DNA of 64,000 bases from Elioraea rosea. Its GTDB lineage: Bacteria; Pseudomonadota; Alphaproteobacteria; Acetobacterales; Acetobacteraceae. The notes beneath the pieces were generated by a model. The model had not been told where the DNA came from. It ran no database searches and was given only the letters and a program-made list of their open reading frames with translations. The stretch is taken from assembly GCF_007644105.1 (NCBI RefSeq), contig NZ_VFAC01000023.1, positions 1-64,000 of the forward strand, in the 5' to 3' direction. Positions within the stretch are counted from its first letter, which is position 1. Each line of letters opens with the position of its first letter. This document shows, piece after piece, positions 27,854-37,820 of the stretch. The translations under genes and the position numbers were made by a program.

Positions 27854-28231
27854 ATGGTCAGCGGGCTCTTCCAGGTTCTGGTCCATGCCGAGCTCCCCTC
27901 TCTCTTCGGGGCGAGGGCTCGCTGGTTCCTTGCCGCGAACCATGCCGATCTCTCCGGCGCGGAAGCCTCGTTCCGCGCGCTCGACCTCGATCTTCCCTCG
28001 TCCTCGGTCTCGATCGTCGTTGTCCGCCGCGAGCATGACCCGGCGACGGGCACGCTGGTCGACCGCGTGGTGAAGGCCCGCGGCGCGGTCCCGCCGATCG
28101 AGCGCGGGCAGATGGACGACCTCGACGATGCGATGCGCGCCGAGCTCGCCGGAATCGACCGCGACGTTGCGCCGACGGTGCTGGCGACCCGCTTTCCCTG
28201 GCTTGCCGGCCTGATCGGAACGGGCGCCTGA
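27854..28231 (+). CDS. conserved-looking hypothetical protein
   Basis: 125 residues from ATG 27854. The sequence alternates hydrophobic and charged residues as in a folded protein (GLFQVLVHAEL, SIVVVRREHDPATG, ERGQMDDLDDAMRAELAGI), while the reverse strand here reads as low-complexity Arg/Ser. No family is recognised. It follows rsmD by 34 bases and ends six bases before the convergent mutL stop. The frame extends upstream into rsmD without an attractive start, so ATG 27854 is an estimate. Confidence 0.5.
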   Translation: MVSGLFQVLVHAELPSLFGARARWFLAANHADLSGAEASFRALDLDLPSSSVSIVVVRREHDPATGTLVDRVVKARGAVPPIERGQMDDLDDAMRAELAGIDRDVAPTVLATRFPWLAGLIGTGA

Positions 28232-28237
28232 GCCTCG

Positions 28238-29977
28238 CTACCTGCGGCCGAACAGCTTCTCCAGATCCGCCTTCGCGAGCCTGATCCAGGTCGGGCGGCC
28301 ATGGCTGCACGTGCCGCTTCCCGGCGTCGTCTCGATCGCGCGGAGCAGCGCGTCCATCTCCGCCTGCGTCAGGCGCCGGCCGGCGCGGATCGAGCCGTGG
28401 CAGGCCATGCGCGCGAGCACGGCATCGAGCCTGAGCCCGAGCGCGGTGCTCTCCTCGCCTTCGGCAAGCTCGTCGGCGATGTCGCGCAGGAGCGGTGCCG
28501 GGTCGCCGCCGCCGAGCGGGGCGGGCACGGTGCGCACGAGCACCGCCCCTTCGCCAAACGGTTCGACGACGAGGCCGAAGGCGGCAAGCTCGTCCTGCCG
28601 CGCCAGGATGCGCTCGGCTGACGCCACGTCGAGCTCCACTACGGCAGGCACGAGAAGCGACTGCGCGGGGACCGGGCCGGCGGCACGCGCAGCCCTCAGC
28701 GCCTCATGCGCGAGGCGCTCCGCCGCCGCGTGCTGGTCGACCAGGACGACCGCGCCGTCCGAGGTTTCGGCGACGATATAGGTGGCGAGAAGCTGCGCCC
28801 GTGCCGCACCGAGCGGATGGTCGGCCGGCGGGGCAGGCGCGGTCGGCACCGGCCGCGCCTGCGGGGCTGCGGGCAGGGGGAGAGGCATCGCTGCTTCCGC
28901 AAGCCCTAGCCTCGGCGCAGGCGGCGGGGTGAACCGCAGGGCGGCAGAGGCAACGGGCGCGCTGCGGGCAGCGCCGATCGCCTCGCGCAGCGCGGCGATC
29001 ACGAACCCCCGCACGGCATCGGTGTCGCGGAACCGCACCTCCGTCTTGGCCGGGTGCACGTTCACGTCCACCAGCGCGAAGGGGAGGTCGAGGAACAGCG
29101 CCGCGACCGGGTGGCGGCCACGCTCGATCGCCTCGGCGTAGGCGACGCGCAGCGCGGTGCGCAGAAGCCGGTCGGTCACCGGTCGTCCGTTCACCACGAC
29201 ATGCTGCTCGGTAACGGTCGCGCGCGTCAGGCTCGGCGGCCCGGCGAGGCCTGCAAGCCGCATCGGCCCGCGCTCTGCCTCCACCGGGATCGCATGGGAG
29301 GCGAACTCGGGCCCGAGCAGCCTGCCGATGCGCGCCGCCCGGTCGGCAGGCGGAAGAGCGAGCGCCTCCCGCCCGTCCACCGTTGCGTGGAAGGCGACGG
29401 CGGGATGGGCGAGCGCGAGGCGGCGCAGCGCTGCGAGGCAGGCCTCGGTCTCCGCGCGCGGCGACTTCAGGAACTTCAGCCGCGCCGGTGCGGCGAAGAA
29501 CAGCTCGCGCACCGTCACGCGCGTTCCGGGGCTCGCCGGTGCCGGGCGCACCTCGCCCTTCGCCCCGCCCGTCACCGCGATGGCGTGACCCTCGGCCGAA
29601 CCCTGCCGCCGCGAGACGATCTCGAGCCGCGCGACCGCGCCGATCGAGGGAAGCGCCTCGCCGCGGAAGCCGAGCGTTGCGATCTCGATCAGCCGTTCGT
29701 CGGCGAGCTTCGAGGTGGCGTGGCGGGCGACGGCGAGCGCGAGATCGTCGGCAGCCATCCCCGCGCCGTCATCCTCGACGGTGATGCGGTCCACGCCGCC
29801 GCCTTCGAGCGTGACGGCGATGCGGCTCGCCCCGGCGTCGAGTGCGTTCTCGACGAGCTCCTTCACTACGGCAGCCGGACGCTCGACCACCTCGCCCGCG
29901 GCGATCCTGTCCGCCACGGCAGGCGGCAGCAGCCTGACGCGCGGCGGCGGCGCGCGCGGGGCAAGCCCGTCCATCAT
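28238..29977 (-). CDS. mutL: DNA mismatch repair protein MutL (endonuclease type)
   Basis: 579 residues. N-terminal GHKL ATPase motifs: ELVENALDAGA (Glu43/Asn44), DDGAGM, and GFRGEALPSI. A long Pro/Ala linker (about 340-395) leads to the C-terminal dimerisation domain, which carries the endonuclease motif DQHA-x2-E-x4-E (Asp414, Glu420, Glu425), plus CHGSIRAG and CSHGRP. It is therefore a nicking MutL as in bacteria lacking MutH. The ATG at 29977 overlaps the pgi stop in ATGA; reading further upstream enters pgi in another frame. Confidence 0.95.
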   Translation of the reverse strand: MMDGLAPRAPPPRVRLLPPAVADRIAAGEVVERPAAVVKELVENALDAGASRIAVTLEGGGVDRITVEDDGAGMAADDLALAVARHATSKLADERLIEIATLGFRGEALPSIGAVARLEIVSRRQGSAEGHAIAVTGGAKGEVRPAPASPGTRVTVRELFFAAPARLKFLKSPRAETEACLAALRRLALAHPAVAFHATVDGREALALPPADRAARIGRLLGPEFASHAIPVEAERGPMRLAGLAGPPSLTRATVTEQHVVVNGRPVTDRLLRTALRVAYAEAIERGRHPVAALFLDLPFALVDVNVHPAKTEVRFRDTDAVRGFVIAALREAIGAARSAPVASAALRFTPPPAPRLGLAEAAMPLPLPAAPQARPVPTAPAPPADHPLGAARAQLLATYIVAETSDGAVVLVDQHAAAERLAHEALRAARAAGPVPAQSLLVPAVVELDVASAERILARQDELAAFGLVVEPFGEGAVLVRTVPAPLGGGDPAPLLRDIADELAEGEESTALGLRLDAVLARMACHGSIRAGRRLTQAEMDALLRAIETTPGSGTCSHGRPTWIRLAKADLEKLFGRR

Positions 29978-31623
29978 CCGCCCAAGTGTCTCAGCGCGGA
30001 GGCGAGCCCGCCAGTCGCGGGGTCGAGCGCGCCGACATCGCCCGTCTCGAGCGCGGGAAGCGTGCCGGCCGCGAGCGTCTTGCCGAGCTCGACGCCCCAC
30101 TGGTCGAAGGCGTTGATGCCCCACAGCGCTGCCTGCATCGCCACCTTGTGCTCGTAGAGCGCGAGCAGCGCGCCGAGCGCGTGGGCTGTGAGCCTCGGCA
30201 GGACGATTCCGATGGTCGGGCGGTCGCCAGGAAAGTGGCGGTGCGGCGCGAGGCGGGCAGCCTCATCCGCTGCCATCCCGGAGGCGAGCATCGCCTTCTC
30301 CTGCTCCTCGCCGCTTCGCCCGAGCGCGAGCGCGGCCCCTTGCGCGAGCGCGTGGGCAAGCAGGATGCGATGGTTCGCCGCAAGACCATGGTCCGGCTGC
30401 GCGACCATGATGATGTCGGCGGGCACCACAGCGGGGCTCTGGTGCACGAGCTGCATGAAGCTGTGCTGGGCGTTCGTTCCCGGCTCGCCGAACACCACCG
30501 GCGCGGTGGGGTAGGTGACGGCGCGGCCGTCGACGTCGACGCGCTTGCCGTTGCTCTCCATCTCGAGCTGCTGCAGCCAGGCGGGAAGCCGCGCGAGACG
30601 CTGGTCATAGGGCAGGCAGGCATAGGCGCCGCGCCCCTGGAAGGTCGCGTGCCAGGTGTGCACGAGCGCGAGAAGCAGCGGCAGGTTCTCGGCCGAGGGG
30701 GCGGCGAGCGCGTGGCGGTCCATCGCATGCGCGCCGGCGAGAAGCTGCGCGAAGGCGCTCCAGCCCCGCGCGAGCGCGATGCCGAGGCCGATCGGGCTCC
30801 ACAGGCTGAAGCGCCCGCCGACCCAGTCGCGGAAGCCGAAGGTCTGTTCCGGTGTGGCACCGAATGTCGCGACCGCCTTGGCGTTGGTCGAGAGGGCCGC
30901 GACATGCGTAGCGACCGCTCCTTCGCCGAGGGCGGAGACGAGCCAGGCGCGCGCGACGGCGGCGTTGGCCATCGTCTCCTGCGTCGTGAAGGTCTTCGAC
31001 GCGACGAGGATGAGCGTGCGCGCGGGGTCGAGCGCGGCGAGAACCGGCGCGATCGCGTGGCCGTCGACATTGGAGACGTAGTGTGCGGCAAGCCGCGGCT
31101 GGATCGAGCTCAGCGCCTCCGTCACCATCGCCGGGCCGAGGTCGGACCCGCCGATGCCGATGTTCACCACGGAGGCGAAGGGTGCGCCGGTGGCGCCGCG
31201 AAGCCTTCCCTCGTGTACGGCATGCACGAACGCCTCCATCCGGGACAGTTCGTCCGCGACGAGGCTCGACGCGTCCTCCCACCCCTCGGCGGTGCGGGCG
31301 CGGAACCCCGCATCGGCTGGCGCGCGCAACGCCATGTGCAGGGCCGCGCGATGCTCGGTCGGGTTGGCGATCTCGCCGCGCGCCATCGCAGCGAAGGCCT
31401 CGCGGACATGCGCGGCGTCGGCGAGGTCGAGCAGGGCGGAGAGCAGCGACTCGTCGATCGCGGTGCGGGAGAGGTCGAGCAGGAGCCCGGCGCCGGAGCG
31501 CGAGAACCGGGCGAAGCGGTTCGGGTCTGCCTCGATGCGGCGGCGGATCGCGGCGGCGTCGGGACGCGCGGCGAGGGCGGCGAGCCTGGCCCAGGCTTCG
31601 GTGGTGGTGATCGGGGCTGTCAT
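29974..31623 (-). CDS. pgi: glucose-6-phosphate isomerase
   Basis: 549 residues, the full length of bacterial Pgi. The phosphate-binding region VVNIGIGGSDLGPAMV is at about residues 151-166, the SKTFTTQETM motif holds the second substrate contact, and the C-terminal signature reads FDQWGVELGKTLA. The active-site Glu and His lie in GEPGTNAQHSFMQL. It interconverts glucose- and fructose-6-phosphate in the cytoplasm. It is translationally coupled to mutL by a four-base overlap. Confidence 0.96.
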   Translation of the reverse strand: MTAPITTTEAWARLAALAARPDAAAIRRRIEADPNRFARFSRSGAGLLLDLSRTAIDESLLSALLDLADAAHVREAFAAMARGEIANPTEHRAALHMALRAPADAGFRARTAEGWEDASSLVADELSRMEAFVHAVHEGRLRGATGAPFASVVNIGIGGSDLGPAMVTEALSSIQPRLAAHYVSNVDGHAIAPVLAALDPARTLILVASKTFTTQETMANAAVARAWLVSALGEGAVATHVAALSTNAKAVATFGATPEQTFGFRDWVGGRFSLWSPIGLGIALARGWSAFAQLLAGAHAMDRHALAAPSAENLPLLLALVHTWHATFQGRGAYACLPYDQRLARLPAWLQQLEMESNGKRVDVDGRAVTYPTAPVVFGEPGTNAQHSFMQLVHQSPAVVPADIIMVAQPDHGLAANHRILLAHALAQGAALALGRSGEEQEKAMLASGMAADEAARLAPHRHFPGDRPTIGIVLPRLTAHALGALLALYEHKVAMQAALWGINAFDQWGVELGKTLAAGTLPALETGDVGALDPATGGLASALRHLGG

Positions 31624-31746
31624 GCGGCGACTCCGGCGCGGTGAACCCGGATGGTTCCCGGCATGCGGCCACGGGTCAACGCGCCGTAGCTCGGCCCTTG
31701 CTCACGAGGGGTTCAATGCCTGAGAACGACGAAGAGCTGAGAACGA

Positions 31747-32154
31747 TCAATAGCTGAGCACCCTCGGCAGCGCCTTGGCGTCCTCGATGAAGCGGGTGCA
31801 TTGCGCAAGCCCGGGAACGCGGCGGACGAGGTTCCGCTTCTCGTTCGCGGCCTTCAGCGCCTCGGCCAACGCCTCGGGGCGGCGGCGCTTGAGTTCCGGA
31901 ACCGTATCGACCCCGGCTGCCTCGAGCAGGTCGCCGATCTCCTCGGAGATGCCGTTGATGCGCATGAGGTCGGCCCGGTTGGCCCATTTCAGGATCAGCG
32001 TCTCGCTGATCCCGGTCTTCTCCGACAGCGAGGCGCGCCCTTTCGGCCGCGCCGCAGCTTCGAGCAGGTCCTCGGTCGTCGCGAGCCCCGCATCGCCGAG
32101 CAGGGCGGCGTATCTCGGGCCGATGCCCTCGATCCTGGAGAGACGGTATGCCAT
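31747..32154 (-). CDS. DUF4332 helix-hairpin-helix protein
   Basis: 135 residues from ATG 32154. It starts MAYRLSRIEGIGPRYAALL, a helix-hairpin-helix with the IEGIGP turn; a second hairpin reads LMRINGISEEIGDLLEAAGVDTV (about residues 62-85). This pair of short helical DNA-binding-like motifs and the length fit the DUF4332 family. Function is not known; members are often called ferredoxin- or DNA-associated small proteins. It is a single gene, divergent from the Bug receptor at 32327. Confidence 0.8.
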   Translation of the reverse strand: MAYRLSRIEGIGPRYAALLGDAGLATTEDLLEAAARPKGRASLSEKTGISETLILKWANRADLMRINGISEEIGDLLEAAGVDTVPELKRRRPEALAEALKAANEKRNLVRRVPGLAQCTRFIEDAKALPRVLSY

Positions 32155-32326
32155 CGATCTTGGATCCCGGGACGCTCCTCGGCCGATCTGAGCACGAAAC
32201 GGGGCCGGAATGGAACGGCCGCGTGATCCGGCCTCGCTGCAGGGGGCTGGCGGGGTCCTCGCGGCGATGGCAGGCTCCGGCCGAGTCCGCGGCGCGCGCG
32301 CGCCGCGACAAACGGGGAGAAGCTCC

Positions 32327-33304
32327 ATGATCCGCATCGCAGCCTCGGCGCTCGCCCTCGCGATCGCCGTCGCGCCGGGCCAGGCCACGGCGCAGTTCCA
32401 GCCCTCCAACCCCGAATGCATCGCCGGCGCGGCACCCGGTGGCGGGTTCGACCTCACCTGCCGCCTGACCGGGCGGATGCTGAACGAGCTCGGCATCGTG
32501 CAGGCGCCGATGCGCACGACCAACATGCCTGGCGGCATCGGGGCCGTGGCGATGAACCACATCCAGGCGCAGCGCAGGGCCGACCCGAACACGGTCGTCG
32601 CCGTCTCCACCGGGTCCTTCCTCAACCTCGCGACGGGCAAGTTCGGCCGCTGGACGGAGAACGACGTGCGCTGGATCGGCGCGATCGGCGCCGATTTCGG
32701 CGTGATCGTCGTGCGCAAGGACAGCCCGCTGCGCTCGCTCGCCGATCTCGTCGCGGCGCTAAAGGCCAATCCGGCCTCCGTGCCGATGGGCGCGGGCGGC
32801 ACGGTGGGAAGCCAGGACTGGATGAAGGCGGCGCTGATCGCGCGCGCGGCCGGCGTGAACCCGCGCGCGATGCGCTACGTGCCCTACGAGGGCGGCGGTC
32901 AGTCGATGGCCGCTCTGCTCGGCGGCCACATCCAGGTCTTCCCCGGCGACGCCTCCGAGGTGAAGGGGCAGCTCGAGGCGGGCGAGATCCGCGTGCTCGC
33001 CACGCTCTCGCCGAACCGCCTGCCCGCTCCCTTCGCCGATGTGCCGACGGCGAAGGAGCAGGGGCTCGATGTCGAGTGGGCGATCATCCGCGGCCTCTAC
33101 ATGGCCCCTGCCGCGCCGGACGAGGCCTACACTTTCTGGGTCGATGCGCTCAGGAAGCTCACTTCCAACCCCGCCTGGCCGGCGGCGCGCGACGGTCAGG
33201 GACTGTTTCCCTTCGACAGCTTCGGCGAGGAGTTCTCCACGCTCGTGAAGTCGCGGGTGCAGGTGATGCGCGATCTCTCGAAGGAGATGGGGCTGATCCA
33301 GTAG
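32327..33304 (+). CDS. tctC: tripartite tricarboxylate transporter receptor TctC
   Basis: 325 residues with a classic Sec signal peptide (MIRIAASALALAIAVAPGQATA). The mature start FQPSNPECIAGAAPGGGFDLTCRL and the later VPYEGGGQSMAALLGGHIQVF loop are as in TctC. It captures a carboxylate in the periplasm and passes it to the TctA/TctB pair encoded next. Genes run tctC-tctB-tctA with gaps of 22 and -1 bases, a complete tripartite tricarboxylate system. A ribosome-binding site GGGGAGAAG precedes ATG 32327. Confidence 0.9.
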   Translation: MIRIAASALALAIAVAPGQATAQFQPSNPECIAGAAPGGGFDLTCRLTGRMLNELGIVQAPMRTTNMPGGIGAVAMNHIQAQRRADPNTVVAVSTGSFLNLATGKFGRWTENDVRWIGAIGADFGVIVVRKDSPLRSLADLVAALKANPASVPMGAGGTVGSQDWMKAALIARAAGVNPRAMRYVPYEGGGQSMAALLGGHIQVFPGDASEVKGQLEAGEIRVLATLSPNRLPAPFADVPTAKEQGLDVEWAIIRGLYMAPAAPDEAYTFWVDALRKLTSNPAWPAARDGQGLFPFDSFGEEFSTLVKSRVQVMRDLSKEMGLIQ

Positions 33305-33326
33305 CCTCGGCCCGGGAGACGCGGCG

Positions 33327-33782
33327 ATGCCGCGGAAGGGCATGACCGATCGGGTGCTGGGCGTGGCGCTCGCCGCGCTCGGCCTCGCCGCGATCCTTGG
33401 CGCCGCGGCGATCGAGGTGCCCTTCCTCGGCGACCCGGTCGGGCCGAAGCCCTTCCCCATCGCCGCCGGTGCGGTGCTCGTCGCCTGCGGCCTGCTCATC
33501 GCCGCCCGCCCAGGCGAGCCGGTCGAATGGCCGTCTGCTGCGCGGCTGGGCGCGATCGCTGCGGCGACGGCTGCGCTCGTCCTGTTCGCGGTCGGCATGC
33601 GGCCGCTCGGCTTCGTCCTTGCCACAGCCGTTACCGTCGCGGTTGCGGCCGCGGTGTTCGGTGCCCGCATCGTCCATGCGGTGATGCTCGGCCTCGGCAC
33701 CGGTTTCGCGCTGTTCTGGCTGTTCGACAGGGTGCTCGAGATCCCCCTGCCGCTCGGCCTGCTCGCACCGCTGCTGCGCTGA
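33327..33782 (+). CDS. tctB: tripartite tricarboxylate transporter small permease TctB
   Basis: 151 residues with four hydrophobic helices: about 9-28, 44-59, 71-90 and 94-130. The motif DPVGPKPFPIAAGAVLVACG after the first helix is the TctB hallmark. It accompanies the large TctA permease in the inner membrane. The start could also be ATG 33342 (MTDRVLG). Its TGA shares its last base with the tctA ATG (TGATG), indicating translational coupling. Confidence 0.9.
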   Translation: MPRKGMTDRVLGVALAALGLAAILGAAAIEVPFLGDPVGPKPFPIAAGAVLVACGLLIAARPGEPVEWPSAARLGAIAAATAALVLFAVGMRPLGFVLATAVTVAVAAAVFGARIVHAVMLGLGTGFALFWLFDRVLEIPLPLGLLAPLLR

Positions 33783-35287
33783 TGGAGGCCGTCGGGCTGC
33801 TGTTCGATGGGTTCGCGACCGCACTGTCGCCGCTGAACCTGCTTCTCGCCGTCGCGGGCGCCTTCACCGGAACGGTGGTCGGCGCGCTTCCCGGCATCGG
33901 GCCGGTCAACGCCATCGCGCTTCTGCTGCCCCTCGTCTACGCGCTGAAGCTTCCCGCGACCTCGGCGCTGATCCTGATGGCCGCGACCTACTACGGCGGC
34001 GGCTATGGCGGGCGGATCGCCGCGATCCTGCTGAACGTGCCGGGCGACCCTTCGAGCGTGATGACGACGCTCGACGGCTACCCGATGGCGCGGCGCGGCG
34101 AGGGGGCGCGGGCTCTTGCGATCACCGCGATCGGCAGTTTCGTTGGCGGAACGGGTGCGGTGGTGATGCTTACCCTCGCAGCGCCGACCATCGCGCGCGC
34201 CGGCCTCGCCTTCGGGCCGGCGGAGTTCGTCGGCCTCGTCGTGCTCGCGCTCGCCGCCGCGGCCGGCATCGGCGGCGGCTCGGCGCCGAAGGCGCTGGCG
34301 GCGGGGGCCATCGGCCTCCTGATCGCGACGATCGGAACCGACAGCGGCACGGGTGTCGAGCGCTTCACCTTCGGCCTGCTGGAGTTCCTCGACGGCATCG
34401 ACTTCACCGTCGTGGTGATCGGCCTGTTCGCCGTGGCAGAGGTGCTCGAGCTTCTCGAGCGGCGCGAGGCGGGGTTCTCCTCCGTGCCAGAGGTCGGGCG
34501 CGGCGGGCTCAGCCTCGCCGATATCCGCGCCACCTTCCCGACCATGGCGCGGAGTGGCATCGCGGGCTTCTTCATCGGCATCCTTCCGGGTGCGGGCGCG
34601 ACGCTCGCCACTCCGCTCGCCTACTCGATCGAGCGGCGCATCGCCGGTGCCTCGGGGCGGTTCGGACAGGGCGACATCCGCGGCGTGGCCGCGCCGGAGA
34701 CGGCCGACAACGCATCACATGCCGGCTCGATGATCCCGATGCTCGCGCTCGGCATCCCCGGCTCGGCGACGACGGCGGTGATGATGGGCGCGCTGATGCT
34801 CTACGACATCACGCCGGGGCCGTTGCTGTTCCAGAACAACGCGCCGCTTGTCTGGGGCCTCATCGCCTCGATGTATCTCGCCAATGTCGTGCTGCTGGTG
34901 ATGAACCTGCCGCTCATCCGCTTCTTCGTGCGGATGCTGCTGATCCCGCCCTGGGTCCTCTACCCGCTCGTCATCGCGCTTGCCTTCGCGGGCGTCTGGG
35001 CGGTGAACAACTCGGTGCTCGACCTGGTGCTCGCAACGCTTCTCGGCGTCGCCGGCTGGGCGGCGCGCAAGGCCGGCGTGCCGCTCGTCCCGCTCCTGCT
35101 CGGCATGGTGCTTGGGCGGATGCTCGAGGACAATGTGCGCCGCGCGATGGCCCTGTCGGACGGCGACCCGACGATCCTGTTCGCGAGGCCGATCGCCGCT
35201 GTGCTGTGGATCGCCTCCATCGCCGTGCTTCTCTGGCCCGCGATTGCCAAAGCCATCGCGGCGCGGCGGCCTCAGGCCTCGGCCTGA
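33782..35287 (+). CDS. tctA: tripartite tricarboxylate transporter large permease TctA
   Basis: 501 residues, about eleven to twelve membrane helices. The family signature is clear near the N-terminus: AGAFTGTVVGALPGIGPVNAIALLLPL, followed by YYGGGYGGRIAAILLNVPGDPSSVMTTLDGYPMARRGEG. A second copy of the glycine-rich re-entrant motif occurs at GFFIGILPGAGATLATPLAYSIE. It moves the carboxylate received from TctC. The 3' end overlaps the convergent nrsF gene by 16 bases. Confidence 0.95.
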   Translation: MEAVGLLFDGFATALSPLNLLLAVAGAFTGTVVGALPGIGPVNAIALLLPLVYALKLPATSALILMAATYYGGGYGGRIAAILLNVPGDPSSVMTTLDGYPMARRGEGARALAITAIGSFVGGTGAVVMLTLAAPTIARAGLAFGPAEFVGLVVLALAAAAGIGGGSAPKALAAGAIGLLIATIGTDSGTGVERFTFGLLEFLDGIDFTVVVIGLFAVAEVLELLERREAGFSSVPEVGRGGLSLADIRATFPTMARSGIAGFFIGILPGAGATLATPLAYSIERRIAGASGRFGQGDIRGVAAPETADNASHAGSMIPMLALGIPGSATTAVMMGALMLYDITPGPLLFQNNAPLVWGLIASMYLANVVLLVMNLPLIRFFVRMLLIPPWVLYPLVIALAFAGVWAVNNSVLDLVLATLLGVAGWAARKAGVPLVPLLLGMVLGRMLEDNVRRAMALSDGDPTILFARPIAAVLWIASIAVLLWPAIAKAIAARRPQASA

Positions 35288-35955
35288 ACCAGCGCGCTCT
35301 GCCGCGCAAGCGCCCGCCCGCCTGCGGTCGCCCCGACCGCGACCGCGAGCAGCACCGCTCCGGCATGCCAGACGAGGACCATGATCGCCGCATCGAGATG
35401 GTGCGTGATCGACAGGCCGACGGATGCGAGCATCGCGATGGAGAGGGTGCCTGCGGCCATCGTCGGCACCGGGCGGATCGGCGCCGCATGGCGCAGGGCA
35501 AGCAGCATCGCGCCGCCCATCGGCACGGACAGGCCGAGGATGAAGCCCAGGCAGCCCCAGGAGGTGCCGAGGGCGAGCCCGCCCGGCCCGAGCCGGACGA
35601 AATCGGCCACGCACCCCCAGCCGAGCGAGGCGACCCAGAGCGCGAAGCCGGGAAGGGGCAGCAGCGCCCAGCGGCCAGACCGGTCAGGCAGCGACAGGTG
35701 GAAGGCAGCGATCGCTGCGAGCACGGCGGTGAGCGCGGCAAGCGCGATCTGCGCTGCCTCCCAGGGCCGCGCCAGGCGTTCGGCGAGATCGGCGCGCGGG
35801 CCGCTGTAGAGCACCAGCGCGGCGATGACGGCGACGGAGAATCCGAGCCAGAGCGCGGCGCGGACGAGCGGCGGGCGAAGCCGGCGCACCGGCCCCATCT
35901 CCCGCACCATCGCCGTGACCAGATCCTCGGTCCTCACCTGCTCCCTGCTCCTCAT
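35272..35955 (-). CDS. nrsF: NrsF-type anti-sigma factor (DUF1109)
   Basis: 227 residues with six membrane helices and a short cytoplasmic N-terminus (MRSREQVRTEDLVTAMVREMGPVRRL) that would bind the sigma factor. DUF1109 proteins (NrsF in Caulobacter, beside sigF) hold an ECF sigma factor at the membrane until an oxidative or heavy-metal signal releases it. Two cysteines (GWGCVADF and SWGCLGF) lie in the membrane region, as in NrsF where they matter for signalling. Its ATG overlaps the sigma gene's TGA by four bases. Confidence 0.85.
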   Translation of the reverse strand: MRSREQVRTEDLVTAMVREMGPVRRLRPPLVRAALWLGFSVAVIAALVLYSGPRADLAERLARPWEAAQIALAALTAVLAAIAAFHLSLPDRSGRWALLPLPGFALWVASLGWGCVADFVRLGPGGLALGTSWGCLGFILGLSVPMGGAMLLALRHAAPIRPVPTMAAGTLSIAMLASVGLSITHHLDAAIMVLVWHAGAVLLAVAVGATAGGRALARQSALVQAEA

Positions 35956-36518
35956 TCGCCGCCGAGCTTGCGGCGCAGCGCGCCGATCGCCCGGTGGGTT
36001 GCGACCTTCAGCGCCGTGACGGAACTGCCAGTCTGGGCGGCGGCCTCTGCCAGAGAGAGCTCCTTCAGCTTCAGGAGCTCGATCGCCTGGCGCTGGCCGG
36101 CCGGCAGGTCTGCCACCGCGGCGCGGACATCGCGCGCGGCAAGCCGCGCCTCTCCTTCATTCGTCAGAGCCCCGGGCAAGGTTTCGCTCAAGGTGGCGTC
36201 GAGCTCCACTTCACGCGCGCCGCGTCGGCCAGTGGCGCGTGCCCTGTCGAGCGCGCGGCGCTCGGCGATCGCGGCGAGCCAGGGGCGGATCGGCCGGGAT
36301 GGGTCGTAGGTTGCGCGGATCTGGTGCAGCGTCAGCAGCGTGTCCTGCACCGCGTCCTCGACATCGGCCTCGCCGCGGAGGCGGCGGCGGATCACCGCGC
36401 GCAGGAAGGGAAGGCATTCGCGCAGGAGCCGGTCATAGGCGCGGCGGTCGCCGTCCTGGGCCTGGGCCATGAGGCGGCCCCAGGCATCGTCGCGTCCGTC
36501 GGGTGTGTTCTCGGCCAT
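35952..36518 (-). CDS. sigF: ECF RNA polymerase sigma factor (SigF-like)
   Basis: 188 residues. Region 2 begins near YDRLLRECLPFLRAVIRRRL, with the core-binding and -10 recognition stretch DVEDAVQDTLLTLHQIRATYDPSRPIRPWLAAIAERRALD. Region 4 has the helix-turn-helix LPAGQRQAIELLKLKELSLAEAAAQTGSSVTALKVATHRA. The downstream overlapping DUF1109 gene identifies it with the SigF/NrsF type of ECF group. The PepSY gene starting at 36667 is divergent, so the 148 bases between may hold an autoregulated promoter; no clear -35/-10 pair could be fixed by eye. Confidence 0.92.
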   Translation of the reverse strand: MAENTPDGRDDAWGRLMAQAQDGDRRAYDRLLRECLPFLRAVIRRRLRGEADVEDAVQDTLLTLHQIRATYDPSRPIRPWLAAIAERRALDRARATGRRGAREVELDATLSETLPGALTNEGEARLAARDVRAAVADLPAGQRQAIELLKLKELSLAEAAAQTGSSVTALKVATHRAIGALRRKLGGE

Positions 36519-36666
36519 GCTGTCGTCGCGTGGTCACGGAGCCGTGATGCGGGGGGCCGCCGGCCGGGCTGCTCCGCCATGTGGCCGCCATCCGCTGGCC
36601 ATGCCGCAACCATGGCAGGCGGTCAGCGTTGCGCGCAATTCATTGGAAGCCGGGAGTGATCCAGCC

Positions 36667-36963
36667 ATGCCACGCCTCACGCGCCTCGCCACATCCGTCG
36701 CTCTGGCCGGCTCGGCCATCCTCATCGCTGCCGTGCTTCTGTTCATCTCCTCGCCCGCGCGGGCAGACGACGACTGCCGCGGCATGCCTGTGACGCGCGC
36801 GCAGGCGATCGCGATTGCCCAGACTGTCGGGCTCGTGCGTGTCGAGGAGGTCGATTGCGACGACGACGAGTGGGAAGTCGAGGGCCGGAGCGCCTCCGGC
36901 CGCGAGATGGAAGTCGAGATCGATGCGCGCTCGGGCCAGATCAAGGAGATCGAGTACGACTGA
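36667..36963 (+). CDS. exported PepSY domain protein
   Basis: 98 residues: a signal peptide (about 1-33, ending SPARA) and a small PepSY domain (VTRAQAIAIAQTVG then VEEVDCDDDEWEVEGRSASGREMEVEIDARSGQIKEIEYD). Such periplasmic proteins are thought to bind or inhibit peptidases or sense metals. The cluster of Asp residues could bind a cation. GGGAG lies ten bases before ATG 36667. Placed head-to-head with sigF, it is a candidate target of that sigma factor, by analogy with other ECF loci; this is inference. Confidence 0.8.
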   Translation: MPRLTRLATSVALAGSAILIAAVLLFISSPARADDDCRGMPVTRAQAIAIAQTVGLVRVEEVDCDDDEWEVEGRSASGREMEVEIDARSGQIKEIEYD

Positions 36964-36994
36964 TCCGGCGCGGGCCGGCGCGCTGGCCCGGCCC

Positions 36995-37795
<801 letters not shown>

Positions 37796-37820
37796 GTCCT
37801 CACTTTCCCTGCCGCCCGCA

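Noticed and set aside
31624-31746. Possible tRNA or small RNA between pgi and the DUF4332 gene
   Set aside because: No cloverleaf or strong hairpin could be built by eye.
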